A stretch of 64,000 nucleotides of DNA from the NCBI GenBank assembly GCA_905235715.1, contig CAJONB010000002.1, positions 2,783 through 66,782 of the forward strand. The letters are read 5' to 3'. A program made the translations under genes and the position numbers. The DNA is from an uncultured Ruminococcus sp. (GTDB taxonomy: Bacteria; Bacillota; Clostridia; Oscillospirales; Acutalibacteraceae). This document shows, one piece after another, positions 35,846 through 44,570 of the stretch. Position 1 is the stretch's first letter. Every line of letters starts with the position of its first letter. The notes below the pieces were generated by a model that was given only the letters and a program-made list of their open reading frames with translations, ran no database searches and was not told the DNA's origin.

Positions 35846-37432
35846 ATGGATGTAGCAAAAAAGCGTTCCTTAGAGATTCCGCTGACCATTGACAACTATG
35901 AAACCGCTTTTGCATTTATTGAACAATGTCTCAGGCGAAATCATATAAAAGATGATAAAGCAATTACGGAAACTAATCTGCTGTTCGAAGCGATACTTAA
36001 TAATCTCATTGAGCAGGGATATGATCAGAATACTACATTGACGATAAAAGTAAAAAAATCATTCGGAGAAATATATATTAAGCTTGGCTTTGAGGGGAAA
36101 TCTTATGTTCCGGAAGATACGAAACAGGATGGGGTTTCGCCCGAATTAAAAATGATTCAAGTATATAACGACAAGATAAGCTATAGATACCAAATGGGCT
36201 ATAACAGCATTCGCGTAGTCGTAAAAAGAAATTACAGAAGCTCGCTGATGCACTGCGCGTTAGGAGCGCTTCTGGCAATTCTTACATATATTCTTATGAT
36301 TACGTTTATGAGCGAAGATCAACAGTTGGCGTTCGATAATACAATCATTTCGCCGTTGATTAAACAGTTTGCAAACGCGATGATGATGGTGGGCGCTCCC
36401 GTTACGCTTTTTTCATTAGTAAAAAACCTTACGGACATCTATATTGTTTCCGAAATGAATTCCTCGGGAAAAAAGCTTCAGATGAAAACAATCGCAACCT
36501 CCGTGATTGCAATTGTTTTAGCGCTTGTAACAAGTGTATTTGCCTCCGGGCTGATTAACACGCACGCAGGTTATCTGGGGACAGAAAATATTATAACCGC
36601 GGGAATTCCTTCCTTTGACTTTATTTCATCTATGGTACCGTCCAGTATTTTTGAGCCATTTCAGACGTATATGCCGTTTCCGATGATTATCGTCGCGTTG
36701 CTTATTACATACGCGTTCTGTTCAATCGGTAAGTACTTTGATGTTATGCAAAGAGTAATCGACATTTGTTATACACTCTTTTCAAGAATGTTGAAAGTTG
36801 TTATGTTTACTCTGCCGTTTTTCTTTTTTTTATCAATTATTACATCGCTTCTGGAGGACGGCTTCGAGGATTTGATTCTTATGGCACGGTTTATTGCTGC
36901 AGTATTGCTGAGCCTGATTGTTATATTTGCTTTTTATCTTATAAGGCTGTTGATTGGCGGTGTCAGGATAATTCCGTTTATTAAACACCTTATGCCGTTG
37001 ATTTGGGAAAACATAAAAATCAATTCAGCTATCGACGCGGTTCCCTTCAACATCAGATACTGCGCAAAAGAATATAAATATGACCTAAAGCGCCTTTCGG
37101 AGAAACTGCCGATTCTCGCTCAGACCAATCTGGACGGCAACTGTTTCTTGATTACGCTTGTCTCAATGCTGTTCATTTTCCTGCTTGGGATAGAGATTTC
37201 ATGGCTTCATATTATAGCAATAGCGATTCTTGTATTGTTCCTCTCCTTAGGCGCGCCGAACCAGCCCGGGTCGATGTTAATCGGTATTTTGATTATTACC
37301 TTTTTCCTTCAGGCGGACGATTTGATTGTAGTCGCGATTTATGCGGAAGTGTTTTTCGGGACACTTCAAAATATAATCAATGTAATTGGTGATATTGTAA
37401 CGGTAGCGATTGAGGAGCAGAAATCGGTATAA
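35846..37432 (+). CDS. SDF-family (dicarboxylate/amino acid:cation) symporter with N-terminal anti-sigma-ATPase-like domain
   Basis: 528 residues. Residues 1-125 are soluble and resemble the GHKL ATPase domain of anti-sigma factors: LEIPLTIDNYETAFAFIEQC, then ETNLLFEAILNNLIEQGYDQ and DKISYRYQMGYNSIRVVVKR. Residues 140-525 are a polytopic transporter of the glutamate/dicarboxylate symporter fold (FANAMMMVGAPVTLFSLVKN, and GAPNQPGSML near the end). The ATG at 35846 follows GGAGG. It would couple cation flux to uptake of an anionic substrate. What the fused domain senses is unknown; the classic N-box Asn is present but the G1 box looks eroded. Confidence 0.75.
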   Translation: MDVAKKRSLEIPLTIDNYETAFAFIEQCLRRNHIKDDKAITETNLLFEAILNNLIEQGYDQNTTLTIKVKKSFGEIYIKLGFEGKSYVPEDTKQDGVSPELKMIQVYNDKISYRYQMGYNSIRVVVKRNYRSSLMHCALGALLAILTYILMITFMSEDQQLAFDNTIISPLIKQFANAMMMVGAPVTLFSLVKNLTDIYIVSEMNSSGKKLQMKTIATSVIAIVLALVTSVFASGLINTHAGYLGTENIITAGIPSFDFISSMVPSSIFEPFQTYMPFPMIIVALLITYAFCSIGKYFDVMQRVIDICYTLFSRMLKVVMFTLPFFFFLSIITSLLEDGFEDLILMARFIAAVLLSLIVIFAFYLIRLLIGGVRIIPFIKHLMPLIWENIKINSAIDAVPFNIRYCAKEYKYDLKRLSEKLPILAQTNLDGNCFLITLVSMLFIFLLGIEISWLHIIAIAILVLFLSLGAPNQPGSMLIGILIITFFLQADDLIVVAIYAEVFFGTLQNIINVIGDIVTVAIEEQKSV

Positions 37433-37575
37433 ATCAGGATTTGAGCAAACGGAACAGCAATTATTATATTGTTGCTCTTGTACACAAATTAAAAGGATGA
37501 TAAAAAGATATTATTAATTGCCTCAACTATTATTCCGCTGTAGCGGAAGTATTCATTCAGCAGAAGATATACAAC

Positions 37576-37630
37576 AAAAAGCGCACCGGAGAACGGGCAC
37601 GAAGCTAAGGTGCCCGGCTCTCCGATGCGC
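37576..37630 (-). terminator. Long imperfect hairpin downstream of the symporter
   Basis: GCGCACCGGAGAACGGGCAC folds onto GTGCCCGGCTCTCCGATGCGC. The plus-strand 5' side carries AAAAA, so the T-run is on the minus strand; no minus-strand gene is seen upstream. Function uncertain. Confidence 0.55.
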
Positions 37631-38076
37631 TCAACTTCATCTCAAAATACAATCCAAAAATTATTCAATCGTATTCGGTTGTGAGGTTATTATATCACAA
37701 AGAAAAAACGTCTGTCAATAAGCTTCGAAATTTATGTTCGATATATTTGTGCGAATATTTTGTGAACAAGAACGTTTGCACAACCGTTTCACAAATGCTC
37801 ACAAATCGCCTGTGGTGTGAGTTCATGTTTCACCTGAGTGTTATAAAAGCAATTATTTTAATAGCTTGAGTAAAGGTTACGATATCCGACTGCAACCCAT
37901 TTTTGCAAATATTGTTGATTATATCACAATTCATAGGATAACCTTAATTCTATTATATGAAATTACACTACTCTCAAACTGTTGCAAGAGAATGAGAATG
38001 ACGGACATAGTTTTACTACCTTATCCTCAAAGAACTGAACGCGTTAAAAAAACACGCTGATATAAGGTCGTTTCAA
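37631..38076. other. AT-rich spacer with a repeat copy
   Basis: No gene recognised. Holds the second copy of the 28-bp repeat (about 37789-37816) and an inverted pair AGGTTACGATATCC / GGATAACCTT (about 37874-37957). Confidence 0.4.
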
Positions 38077-38110
38077 GAAAAGTTGCATAATTTTATGCAA
38101 CTTTTTTTCT
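38077..38110 (+). terminator. Terminator-like hairpin
   Basis: AAGTTGCATA-ATTT-TATGCAACTT followed by a run of T. It lies 50 bases before the phosphatase gene. Confidence 0.75.
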
Positions 38111-38151
38111 GTTTTTAACATTAGTGAGAGGCTGAATCAAATACAGAAAGG

Positions 38152-40167
38152 ATGAGAACCATCAGTATTACCAATCAAATTCTGCGCATAAGGAACAATA
38201 TCGAGTCTGCCTATGATGCGCTGAGTTTAAAGGGCGCTACCCTGCCGACAGTACGAAACAGCAACAACCTCGCCGATACAATTGACAGTATCAGCGGCAC
38301 GGGAACAACAGTGGAATACTCTCAGGTGAATCCATCGGTCGCGGCATATCTTGCCGAGGTCACCTATGATCCGTCCGACTATTCCGTGAGCCGTCTGGAT
38401 GAATATGTGACAGTGCCGACCGACTATGATAAGTCTAAGCCAGCGGGCGCGAACGTCAACGTTCCCGCGGCGGGTACGTTGATCCTGACCGACGGCAGCA
38501 GAAGCCTGTCAAAAAGCGTCAGCGTGGGAAATTGCGCCGTATATAATATCATCCCCGGGCACGCGGGCACTTATTTGATAAAAACTGCCGCTGATAAAAC
38601 AGTTTCCGCCGGAGTCTTAAAGCCCGACGGAGCCCTGCGTATGATTGACACGCAAGCGACCGCTAACGTCCGCGATCTCGGAGGATGGTCGTGTGACGGA
38701 GGTACTGTCAAATACGGTATGCTTTTCAGAGGCGGAGAAATCGGTGCAGCCGATACCGCGCTGTTCCATGATTTTTTGGGGATTCGCGCCGAGCTGAACC
38801 TGAGATGGGATGACGAGGTTACACGCGACTACTCGCTTATCGGTGAAGATGTGGATTTCAGACATATCAACGGCCCGTGGTATTCTGTCGGCAACAGCTC
38901 CAACTGGCCGCCGGACGCCCACAAGCAGATACTCAACTATGTAATGGATTATGTCATCGCGGGAAAGCCCCTGTATTTCCATTGTGCCGCAGGCGCGGAC
39001 AGAACCGGAACGCTTGCTTTTATTCTGGAGGCGATTCTCGGTATGTCCCAAAGCGATATGGATAAGGAATATGAATTGACCAGCTTTTACACCGGTATCG
39101 CTACAGACGCTCAGGCACGCCGCAGAAACGAGGATGAATGGAAGAACTATATGGCACAGTTCAACAGCTATCCGGGCAGCGTAATGCGCGACAAGGTTGT
39201 CAACTGGGCTTTGACGCTCGGAATCACGATTGATAAAATCAACGCCTTCCGTGCCGCTATGATTGACGGCACACCCGAAGTATTATCAAACAGCGCCGGA
39301 ACCGTCACGATCACAAAAGCGCTGACGAATGTTTCGGTGGATAACACCGCAGCGAGTATGGCAAGATATCAGCCGTACACAGCGAACATCACGCCCGACA
39401 GCGGATATGCGATATCTGCCGTGACGGTAGAAATGAACGGCGAGCCGGTCAATGTATTCATAGGGACGAAGACAGCTCTGTACCGGCGAATAACAAATAA
39501 TCTGAGCCACTGTCATACAAATAATTTAAAATACAACACTATTGACGGTCAATCATACGGAGCAGCTTTGGAGGCTGATACCGGATATACGCTTGACGGC
39601 GGTAGTATATCAATAACTATAGGAGGGGTTGAAATGGCAAATGTTTATTATTCCGACGGAAAAATTGTGATTCCCAATGTAACAGGAGATATCGTCATTA
39701 CTGCGGCAGCTGTACCGCAGGGGCCTACATATACGAATGTTTGGGATTTATATAAAGTTAATTCCAGACTAAACTCAGGAGAATCCGATCCCGAGAGCGC
39801 AGGTTCATTCATTACAGGCTTCATTCCCATATCGGCGGACGCTCTTGCGGGTTCGTCTATCGTTCTCCGCAGCAACATGAATCTGTTCAATTATACGGAC
39901 TTAGCAAGCTCGGGCGATTACGTTCGCCTCTATCCAACAGCCACGGCAGGAACACAGTCAGCCTCTGATATAATGTCAGCAAGTTCTAAATTTACCAAAG
40001 GCTACGATTCGACAACAGGAATATATTCTCTTACAATTAATCGTTCATTCTATTCATCTGTAGCCGGCACAGCACATTATCTTCGATTCTGTGCTCAAAT
40101 ATCCGATTCGGCTATCGCGTCATCATTGTTCGACGGCTGTATTTTGACGATTAACGAAGAAATGTAA
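38152..40167 (+). CDS. Tyrosine phosphatase with phage-tail-like N- and C-terminal modules
   Basis: 671 residues. Residues about 5-50 (ITNQILRIRNNIESAYDALS, KGATLP) resemble a short helical module common in phage tail-fibre and adhesin proteins. Residues about 165-370 are a Y_phosphatase3-type domain with NVRDLGGW and the active-site loop HCAAGADRTG (Cys-x5-Arg). The rest is beta-rich, with repeats of the ITPDSGYAISAVTVEMNG type and a C-terminal sandwich. No signal peptide. The ATG at 38152 abuts AGAAAGG with no spacing; the codon at 38161 aligning with the usual start is ATC. Expression may therefore be poor. Confidence 0.8.
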   Translation: MRTISITNQILRIRNNIESAYDALSLKGATLPTVRNSNNLADTIDSISGTGTTVEYSQVNPSVAAYLAEVTYDPSDYSVSRLDEYVTVPTDYDKSKPAGANVNVPAAGTLILTDGSRSLSKSVSVGNCAVYNIIPGHAGTYLIKTAADKTVSAGVLKPDGALRMIDTQATANVRDLGGWSCDGGTVKYGMLFRGGEIGAADTALFHDFLGIRAELNLRWDDEVTRDYSLIGEDVDFRHINGPWYSVGNSSNWPPDAHKQILNYVMDYVIAGKPLYFHCAAGADRTGTLAFILEAILGMSQSDMDKEYELTSFYTGIATDAQARRRNEDEWKNYMAQFNSYPGSVMRDKVVNWALTLGITIDKINAFRAAMIDGTPEVLSNSAGTVTITKALTNVSVDNTAASMARYQPYTANITPDSGYAISAVTVEMNGEPVNVFIGTKTALYRRITNNLSHCHTNNLKYNTIDGQSYGAALEADTGYTLDGGSISITIGGVEMANVYYSDGKIVIPNVTGDIVITAAAVPQGPTYTNVWDLYKVNSRLNSGESDPESAGSFITGFIPISADALAGSSIVLRSNMNLFNYTDLASSGDYVRLYPTATAGTQSASDIMSASSKFTKGYDSTTGIYSLTINRSFYSSVAGTAHYLRFCAQISDSAIASSLFDGCILTINEEM

Positions 40168-40352
40168 TTGTTCATAAGAAATCGTGCGCACCAAGCGTGC
40201 GATTTCGTCTACCCATCGCTCGTGCGCACGCAGGGCGCAACTGAGCGGGGATTATAAATCTTTTTATTTGACAGGTGTTAAAAACTATATTACACTTCGT
40301 ATAATACAGAAAAGACAAATATTAAAGTTGTAATTTCCTGTCAAATAATATA

Positions 40353-40383
40353 ATCCCCCTAAGCCGAGAAAGCTTAGGGGGAT
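40353..40383. terminator. Bidirectional terminator, end of the polysaccharide locus
   Basis: ATCCCCCTAAGC-CGAGAA-AGCTTAGGGGGAT, a 12-bp stem, 15 bases past the flippase stop. Confidence 0.85.
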
Positions 40384-40397
40384 ATTCTGTTTCTTGT

Positions 40398-41690
40398 TCA
40401 AAGATTCTTTTCCGGGAATACGTCTTTCAAAAGAATTGCGTCCCAAATCAGCTTTACATTCGGTCTAAGCTCACGGAACATCAGCGGAAACACAAATATC
40501 GTTGACATCTGTGTCAAAAGCGACGCTATCGCCGCACCGTTAACGCTCCAGAGGGGAATCAACGTATAGTTCAGAATGACGTTCAAAAATGCCGACCCGA
40601 GATATAGGTACTTCAGATACTTTTGTTTTCTTTCACATACAATCCAAGCATCCCGCGCAACGCCGAGATAGGAAAACGCGACATACCACACCACAATCCT
40701 GAGAGGACTCACCGAGGGCAGATAAGCGCTTCCGTAGATGATTTCTATCAGCAGCGGCGCAACCAAACAAATCAGCAGCGACGCCCCTAAAGAAAGGTAA
40801 AATACAATCGCGTACATCCGTTTGTTCATCCTCAGGTACAGAGCCTTATCGGTATTATGATACTCCATTATCGGCGGCTTCATGGAATCGATGATTGCCG
40901 ACAGGACAAAAACCCACATCGAGCTGATCTGAACAGCAAGCGAGTAATAGCCGACGCTTGATTCATCCAGCATTTGCATCAGCATTAATTTATCGGTTGC
41001 CGAATAGATAGCGACCATCAGGCCGGACAGGATATAACTACTGCTGACCGACAGAAGACTCTTTGCTTTATTCAGGGAGAAAGAAAACGAGGGACCGTTC
41101 TTTTTTTTATAAAAAATGTACAAGACCAACGCCGCCAGAAGGTAATCGATGGAATTGGAGATTGCAAACCATTCCACGCTCATTCCCATGATGAGAAGGA
41201 GCGCCTTATATGCCGACGCTATCGTAAACGATATCAAGGTCGCAATAGCGTAATACTTTGATTGCAGCTTCGCCTGGAACCATTGTTGCAAGGTATCAAA
41301 TGCCTGGAACACCAAGCTGATGCTATACAGCGCAACGACCCGGATAGTAACCGTATCACCGCGGTCAACAATCGAAACGATCCCTATGATCGTCACAAGC
41401 GACAACACACTGGAAATCAGCCTCAGCGTCAAAGTTGTACCGATTGCTTCGCCTTCCTCATCGGGGTGGTCAACAAAATCCTTAATGATAACGGAATTAA
41501 TACCCAGTGTGCAAAACGCCGTGAAAAACGTGCAATACGCGGCGGCGTAATTCAATATTCCATAGTTTGCCGGTCCCAGATAACGCGCCATCAGCAAGCT
41601 CATCAAAAACGACAGGAACATATGGAATATCTTGCCCATCATCAGCCATCCGGCGTTTTTAACAATACTTTTTTGCAAAAAACGCTTCAT
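40398..41690 (-). CDS. Polysaccharide flippase (Wzx/PST family)
   Basis: 430 residues with twelve to fourteen hydrophobic segments. The N-terminal block NAGWLMMGKIFHMFLSFLMS and ARYLGPANYGILNYAAAYCT are typical of Wzx-like polysaccharide translocases. It should move lipid-linked repeat units across the membrane for the EpsG-like polymerase encoded upstream. Last gene of the minus-strand polysaccharide locus, 9 bases after the lipoprotein gene. Confidence 0.92.
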   Translation of the reverse strand: MKRFLQKSIVKNAGWLMMGKIFHMFLSFLMSLLMARYLGPANYGILNYAAAYCTFFTAFCTLGINSVIIKDFVDHPDEEGEAIGTTLTLRLISSVLSLVTIIGIVSIVDRGDTVTIRVVALYSISLVFQAFDTLQQWFQAKLQSKYYAIATLISFTIASAYKALLLIMGMSVEWFAISNSIDYLLAALVLYIFYKKKNGPSFSFSLNKAKSLLSVSSSYILSGLMVAIYSATDKLMLMQMLDESSVGYYSLAVQISSMWVFVLSAIIDSMKPPIMEYHNTDKALYLRMNKRMYAIVFYLSLGASLLICLVAPLLIEIIYGSAYLPSVSPLRIVVWYVAFSYLGVARDAWIVCERKQKYLKYLYLGSAFLNVILNYTLIPLWSVNGAAIASLLTQMSTIFVFPLMFRELRPNVKLIWDAILLKDVFPEKNL

Positions 41691-41699
41691 ATTTATTTG

Positions 41700-42536
41700 T
41701 TACGCAGCGACAAATTTGCTGTCATCTGCCAAATAGAGAAGAATGGTATTTGCATCCTCCTGCATTGTACAGAGTTCTTCAAAACGCGCTTTATCATCTT
41801 TATAGTCATTAAAGTCAAACGTCACAAGCCGCAGATCCTTACCGTCGTATGTTCCGACTGAGAAACCATCCTTGCCGCCGAACTGAAGCTCGAATACCTC
41901 AACGTCTTTGCTGAAAAACGCGACCGCATTGCCCTTTTCCTTAATCTCTACCTTATCCTTCCATCTTGAGGGATAATACAGCGTCGCCTGAGCGGTTTTG
42001 ATTGCGTAAACATCCTCTGACGCCTCGGTCGGCTTTGATGCGCCGCCAACGCTGAACGCGTAGTCCTCTGTCAAGCGGTTGAGAATCACGTTGACGTCCT
42101 CCTGTATTTCGCAGAGTTTGTCAAAGTCCTTTGACTTTGCATCCAGCTCAGCGTCCTCAACAAACACCTCTATATTCTCGCCGTTTAAGGGCAGGGTGCC
42201 GAGAAGATATCCTTCTCCCCCACCGAAGTGCAGCGAAAAAATCTCCTTATCGGTTCCTTTTGTCACAAAGCTGACAGTATACGGCTCGTCCTCAGAGATA
42301 GACACATCCACCTCGTCCTTCCACTTAGCGGGGAATTTCAGCGTCCCGTACTTTGTGTCTATCTTCATCATGTCCTCAGTTTCATCGATTTTTCCAATGA
42401 CTGTCTCGTCCTCTGCCGCTGTTGACGAAGAATTTGTACCGTCCGAGGTACTATCCTTTTGAGCGTCCTGCTTTTGGCATCCTGTCATCATCAAAAAAAT
42501 CAAAATCAACGCCAAGAGAATTACATATTTTTTCAC
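41700..42536 (-). CDS. Lipoprotein with two tandem domains
   Basis: 278 residues from a GTG start with AGGTG upstream. Lipobox MMTGC ends at Cys20. After a Ser/Thr linker come two copies of the same domain of about 105 residues: one with YGTLKFPAKWKDEVDVSI and LHFGGGEGYLLGTLPLNG, the other with QATLYYPSRWKDKVEIKE and LQFGGKDGFSVGTYDG. Family not recognised. Being between a glycosyltransferase and the flippase, it may assist export or attachment of the polymer; that is inference. Confidence 0.8.
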   Translation of the reverse strand: MKKYVILLALILIFLMMTGCQKQDAQKDSTSDGTNSSSTAAEDETVIGKIDETEDMMKIDTKYGTLKFPAKWKDEVDVSISEDEPYTVSFVTKGTDKEIFSLHFGGGEGYLLGTLPLNGENIEVFVEDAELDAKSKDFDKLCEIQEDVNVILNRLTEDYAFSVGGASKPTEASEDVYAIKTAQATLYYPSRWKDKVEIKEKGNAVAFFSKDVEVFELQFGGKDGFSVGTYDGKDLRLVTFDFNDYKDDKARFEELCTMQEDANTILLYLADDSKFVAA

Positions 42537-42539
42537 AAA

Positions 42540-43694
42540 TCAACACCTGTCCTTCCAAGAATCGGATAGTATCCCCGCGCTGCTGCAGGGACCTTCCGCA
42601 AATAGTTCATTTGCCGGTTTGCCTTTTTGAATCATCTCAACCACCTTCAGCAACCGCTCGGCAGCTACCTCAGCGTTCCACAGCTCCGTGACGGTATGAT
42701 AGGCGTTCACAGACATCTGCGCCCGTAAACCGGGATTATTCAGCAGTAAAACCAACTTTTCGGTCAGCATTGTGAGGTTGCCGCACTCAAACACCTCACC
42801 GTTCTTCCCATCCTCCAGCAGATACGGTACAGCTCCGATGTTGTGCGAAGCCGCTACGGCACAGCCGCTGTTCATCGCTTCATTAATTACCGCGCCCCAG
42901 CCCTCCTGCTGATCGGAGGTACATAGAAAGATTTCCGCCTGCTCCATATAGCCGCGGACTTTATCATACGGCATAGCGCCCAAAAGACGAACCCTGTCTT
43001 CCAGCCGGTAGGAGCAAATCATTTTTTTCACCGTCGCCTCTTCCCCGCCGGTTCCAATCATATCCAGCGTTACATCAAATCCGCTGTCCTTCAGCGCTTT
43101 GACAGCCTTGACCGCCAACTCAGGATGCTTCCACGACAGAAAGCGACCGACCCATAGTAATGAAGCAGGCTTTTTCTTTTTAAGTAAATCGGAAAAGTCA
43201 GGATACTTCACGGTTTGGGGAAAGTATCCAAAACGGAACGCATTGCCCCGTAGCAGTCCGTAAGCGGCATAATCTGCAGCGACAAAAGCGCCCGCGCACA
43301 ATAGATACAGTTGTGCCTTTCGCGGATTATTCCTTCCCCATTTTAACCGTTGGAGCGGGTATTTCCACGATGCGTCTTTGTGCTTTATCAGACGCTCCGA
43401 ATAGCGAAAGACCAACTTTCCGCTTTTTAACCTTTTGCGAACCAACTCCGGAGGCGCCGAGCCGAGAATCACGGCGTCGGCTTCTTCAATAGCAGTTGTG
43501 ATTTCAGCCCTTCGGGAAGCATCGTCGAGATAAACAACATACGCAGCCTCAGGCGTCTGATAACCCAGCCGTTTTCTCTCTTCGCTCATTTGAGCGGTTG
43601 CGACAAAAAGGTATTTGTCCGTCATCCGATAAAGTGCGTCGGAGAGGGGCTTTTGATGGTGATTAAAATAATTGGATAAGAATACAATTTTCAT
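42540..43694 (-). CDS. Glycosyltransferase, GT4/GT1 type
   Basis: 384 residues, GT-B fold. N-terminal acceptor half starts MKIVFLSNYFNHHQKPLSDA; donor half has SLLWVGRFLSWKHPELAVKA, then YDKVRGYMEQAEIFLCTSDQ and QEGWGAVINEAMNSG with the nucleotide-sugar-binding Glu pair. It should add one sugar of the repeat unit. The ATG at 43694 is preferred to an in-frame TTG at 43706; neither has a strong ribosome site. Separated from the huge NAGPA gene by a hairpin. Confidence 0.9.
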   Translation of the reverse strand: MKIVFLSNYFNHHQKPLSDALYRMTDKYLFVATAQMSEERKRLGYQTPEAAYVVYLDDASRRAEITTAIEEADAVILGSAPPELVRKRLKSGKLVFRYSERLIKHKDASWKYPLQRLKWGRNNPRKAQLYLLCAGAFVAADYAAYGLLRGNAFRFGYFPQTVKYPDFSDLLKKKKPASLLWVGRFLSWKHPELAVKAVKALKDSGFDVTLDMIGTGGEEATVKKMICSYRLEDRVRLLGAMPYDKVRGYMEQAEIFLCTSDQQEGWGAVINEAMNSGCAVAASHNIGAVPYLLEDGKNGEVFECGNLTMLTEKLVLLLNNPGLRAQMSVNAYHTVTELWNAEVAAERLLKVVEMIQKGKPANELFAEGPCSSAGILSDSWKDRC

Positions 43695-43773
43695 AAATTG
43701 CACCAAAGTCCGGTTCAGCCGTTTTCACGTTGCCCACTGTACACCTCGCGGAGGTACCGGTTTTGTACAGCAA

Positions 43774-43800
43774 CCCGACTGCCGTGGCAGCCGGGCGCTT
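43774..43800. terminator. Hairpin between the NAGPA gene and the glycosyltransferase
   Basis: CCCGACTGCC/GGCAGCCGGG stem; the T-run is on the plus-strand side, so it may attenuate rather than end minus-strand transcription. Confidence 0.45.
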
Positions 43801-43809
43801 TTTATGTTT

Positions 43810-44570
43810 TTAAAGGATAATTTTACCGTCTGCGTCGATGGTATAGGTACCTGCGGGAATCAGCCCGTTGGTTCTGGCTTCACCGATACCGTAGGTGCAG
43901 TTCTTGACAGCCTTGCGGGTGCTGTTGATGTAGTAGTAATTTGTACCGTCGGTGACAACGCCGGCATAGGTAGCCTCGCCGTTGACATAGTAGCGGATCT
44001 CGCCGTCATCGTCAAAGGACAGGCCGTCGTCGGGAGTTGTCGGCTCGGGATCCTGAGAAGGCTCGGGAATCACGATCTTACCGTCAGCGCCGATGGTATA
44101 GGTGCCAGCGGGAATCAAACCGTTAGTTCTGTTCTCGCCGATACCGTAAGTGCAGTTCTTGACAGCCTTGCGGGTGCTGTTGATGTAGTAGAAGCTTGTA
44201 CCGTCGGTGACAACGCCTGCATAGGTAGCCTCGCCGTTGACATAATAGCGGATCTCGCCGTCATCGTCGAAGGACAGACCGTCGTCGGGAGTCGTCGGCT
44301 CGGGATCCTGAGAAGGCTCGGGAATCACAATCTTACCGTCAGCGTCAATGGTATAGGTGCCGGCGGGAATCAGCCCGTTGGTTCTGGCTTCACCGATGCC
44401 GTAGGTGCAGTTCTTGACAGCCTTGCAGGTGCTGTTGATATAGTAGTAATTTGTACCGTCGGTAACAACACCGGCATAGGTAGCCTCGCCGTTGACATAG
44501 TAGCGGATTTCGCCGTCATCGTCGAAGGACAGACCGTCGTCGGGAGTTGTCGGCTCGGGCTCGTCGGAGG
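43810..44570 (-). repeat. Three 255-bp tandem repeats in the NAGPA gene
   Basis: Near-identical 85-codon units with period 255 bp (markers CGGGAGT at 44031, 44286 and 44541). Each encodes a Pro/Asp linker (PTTPDDGLSFDDDGE) and a cell-wall-repeat-like domain with RYYVNGEATYAGVV and VKNCTYGIG. A fourth diverged unit lies upstream (about 44571-44790). Confidence 0.9.

Noticed and set aside
43810-44570. Possible CRISPR array
   Set aside because: Repeats are 255 bp, in frame and protein-coding; there are no short repeats with unique spacers.
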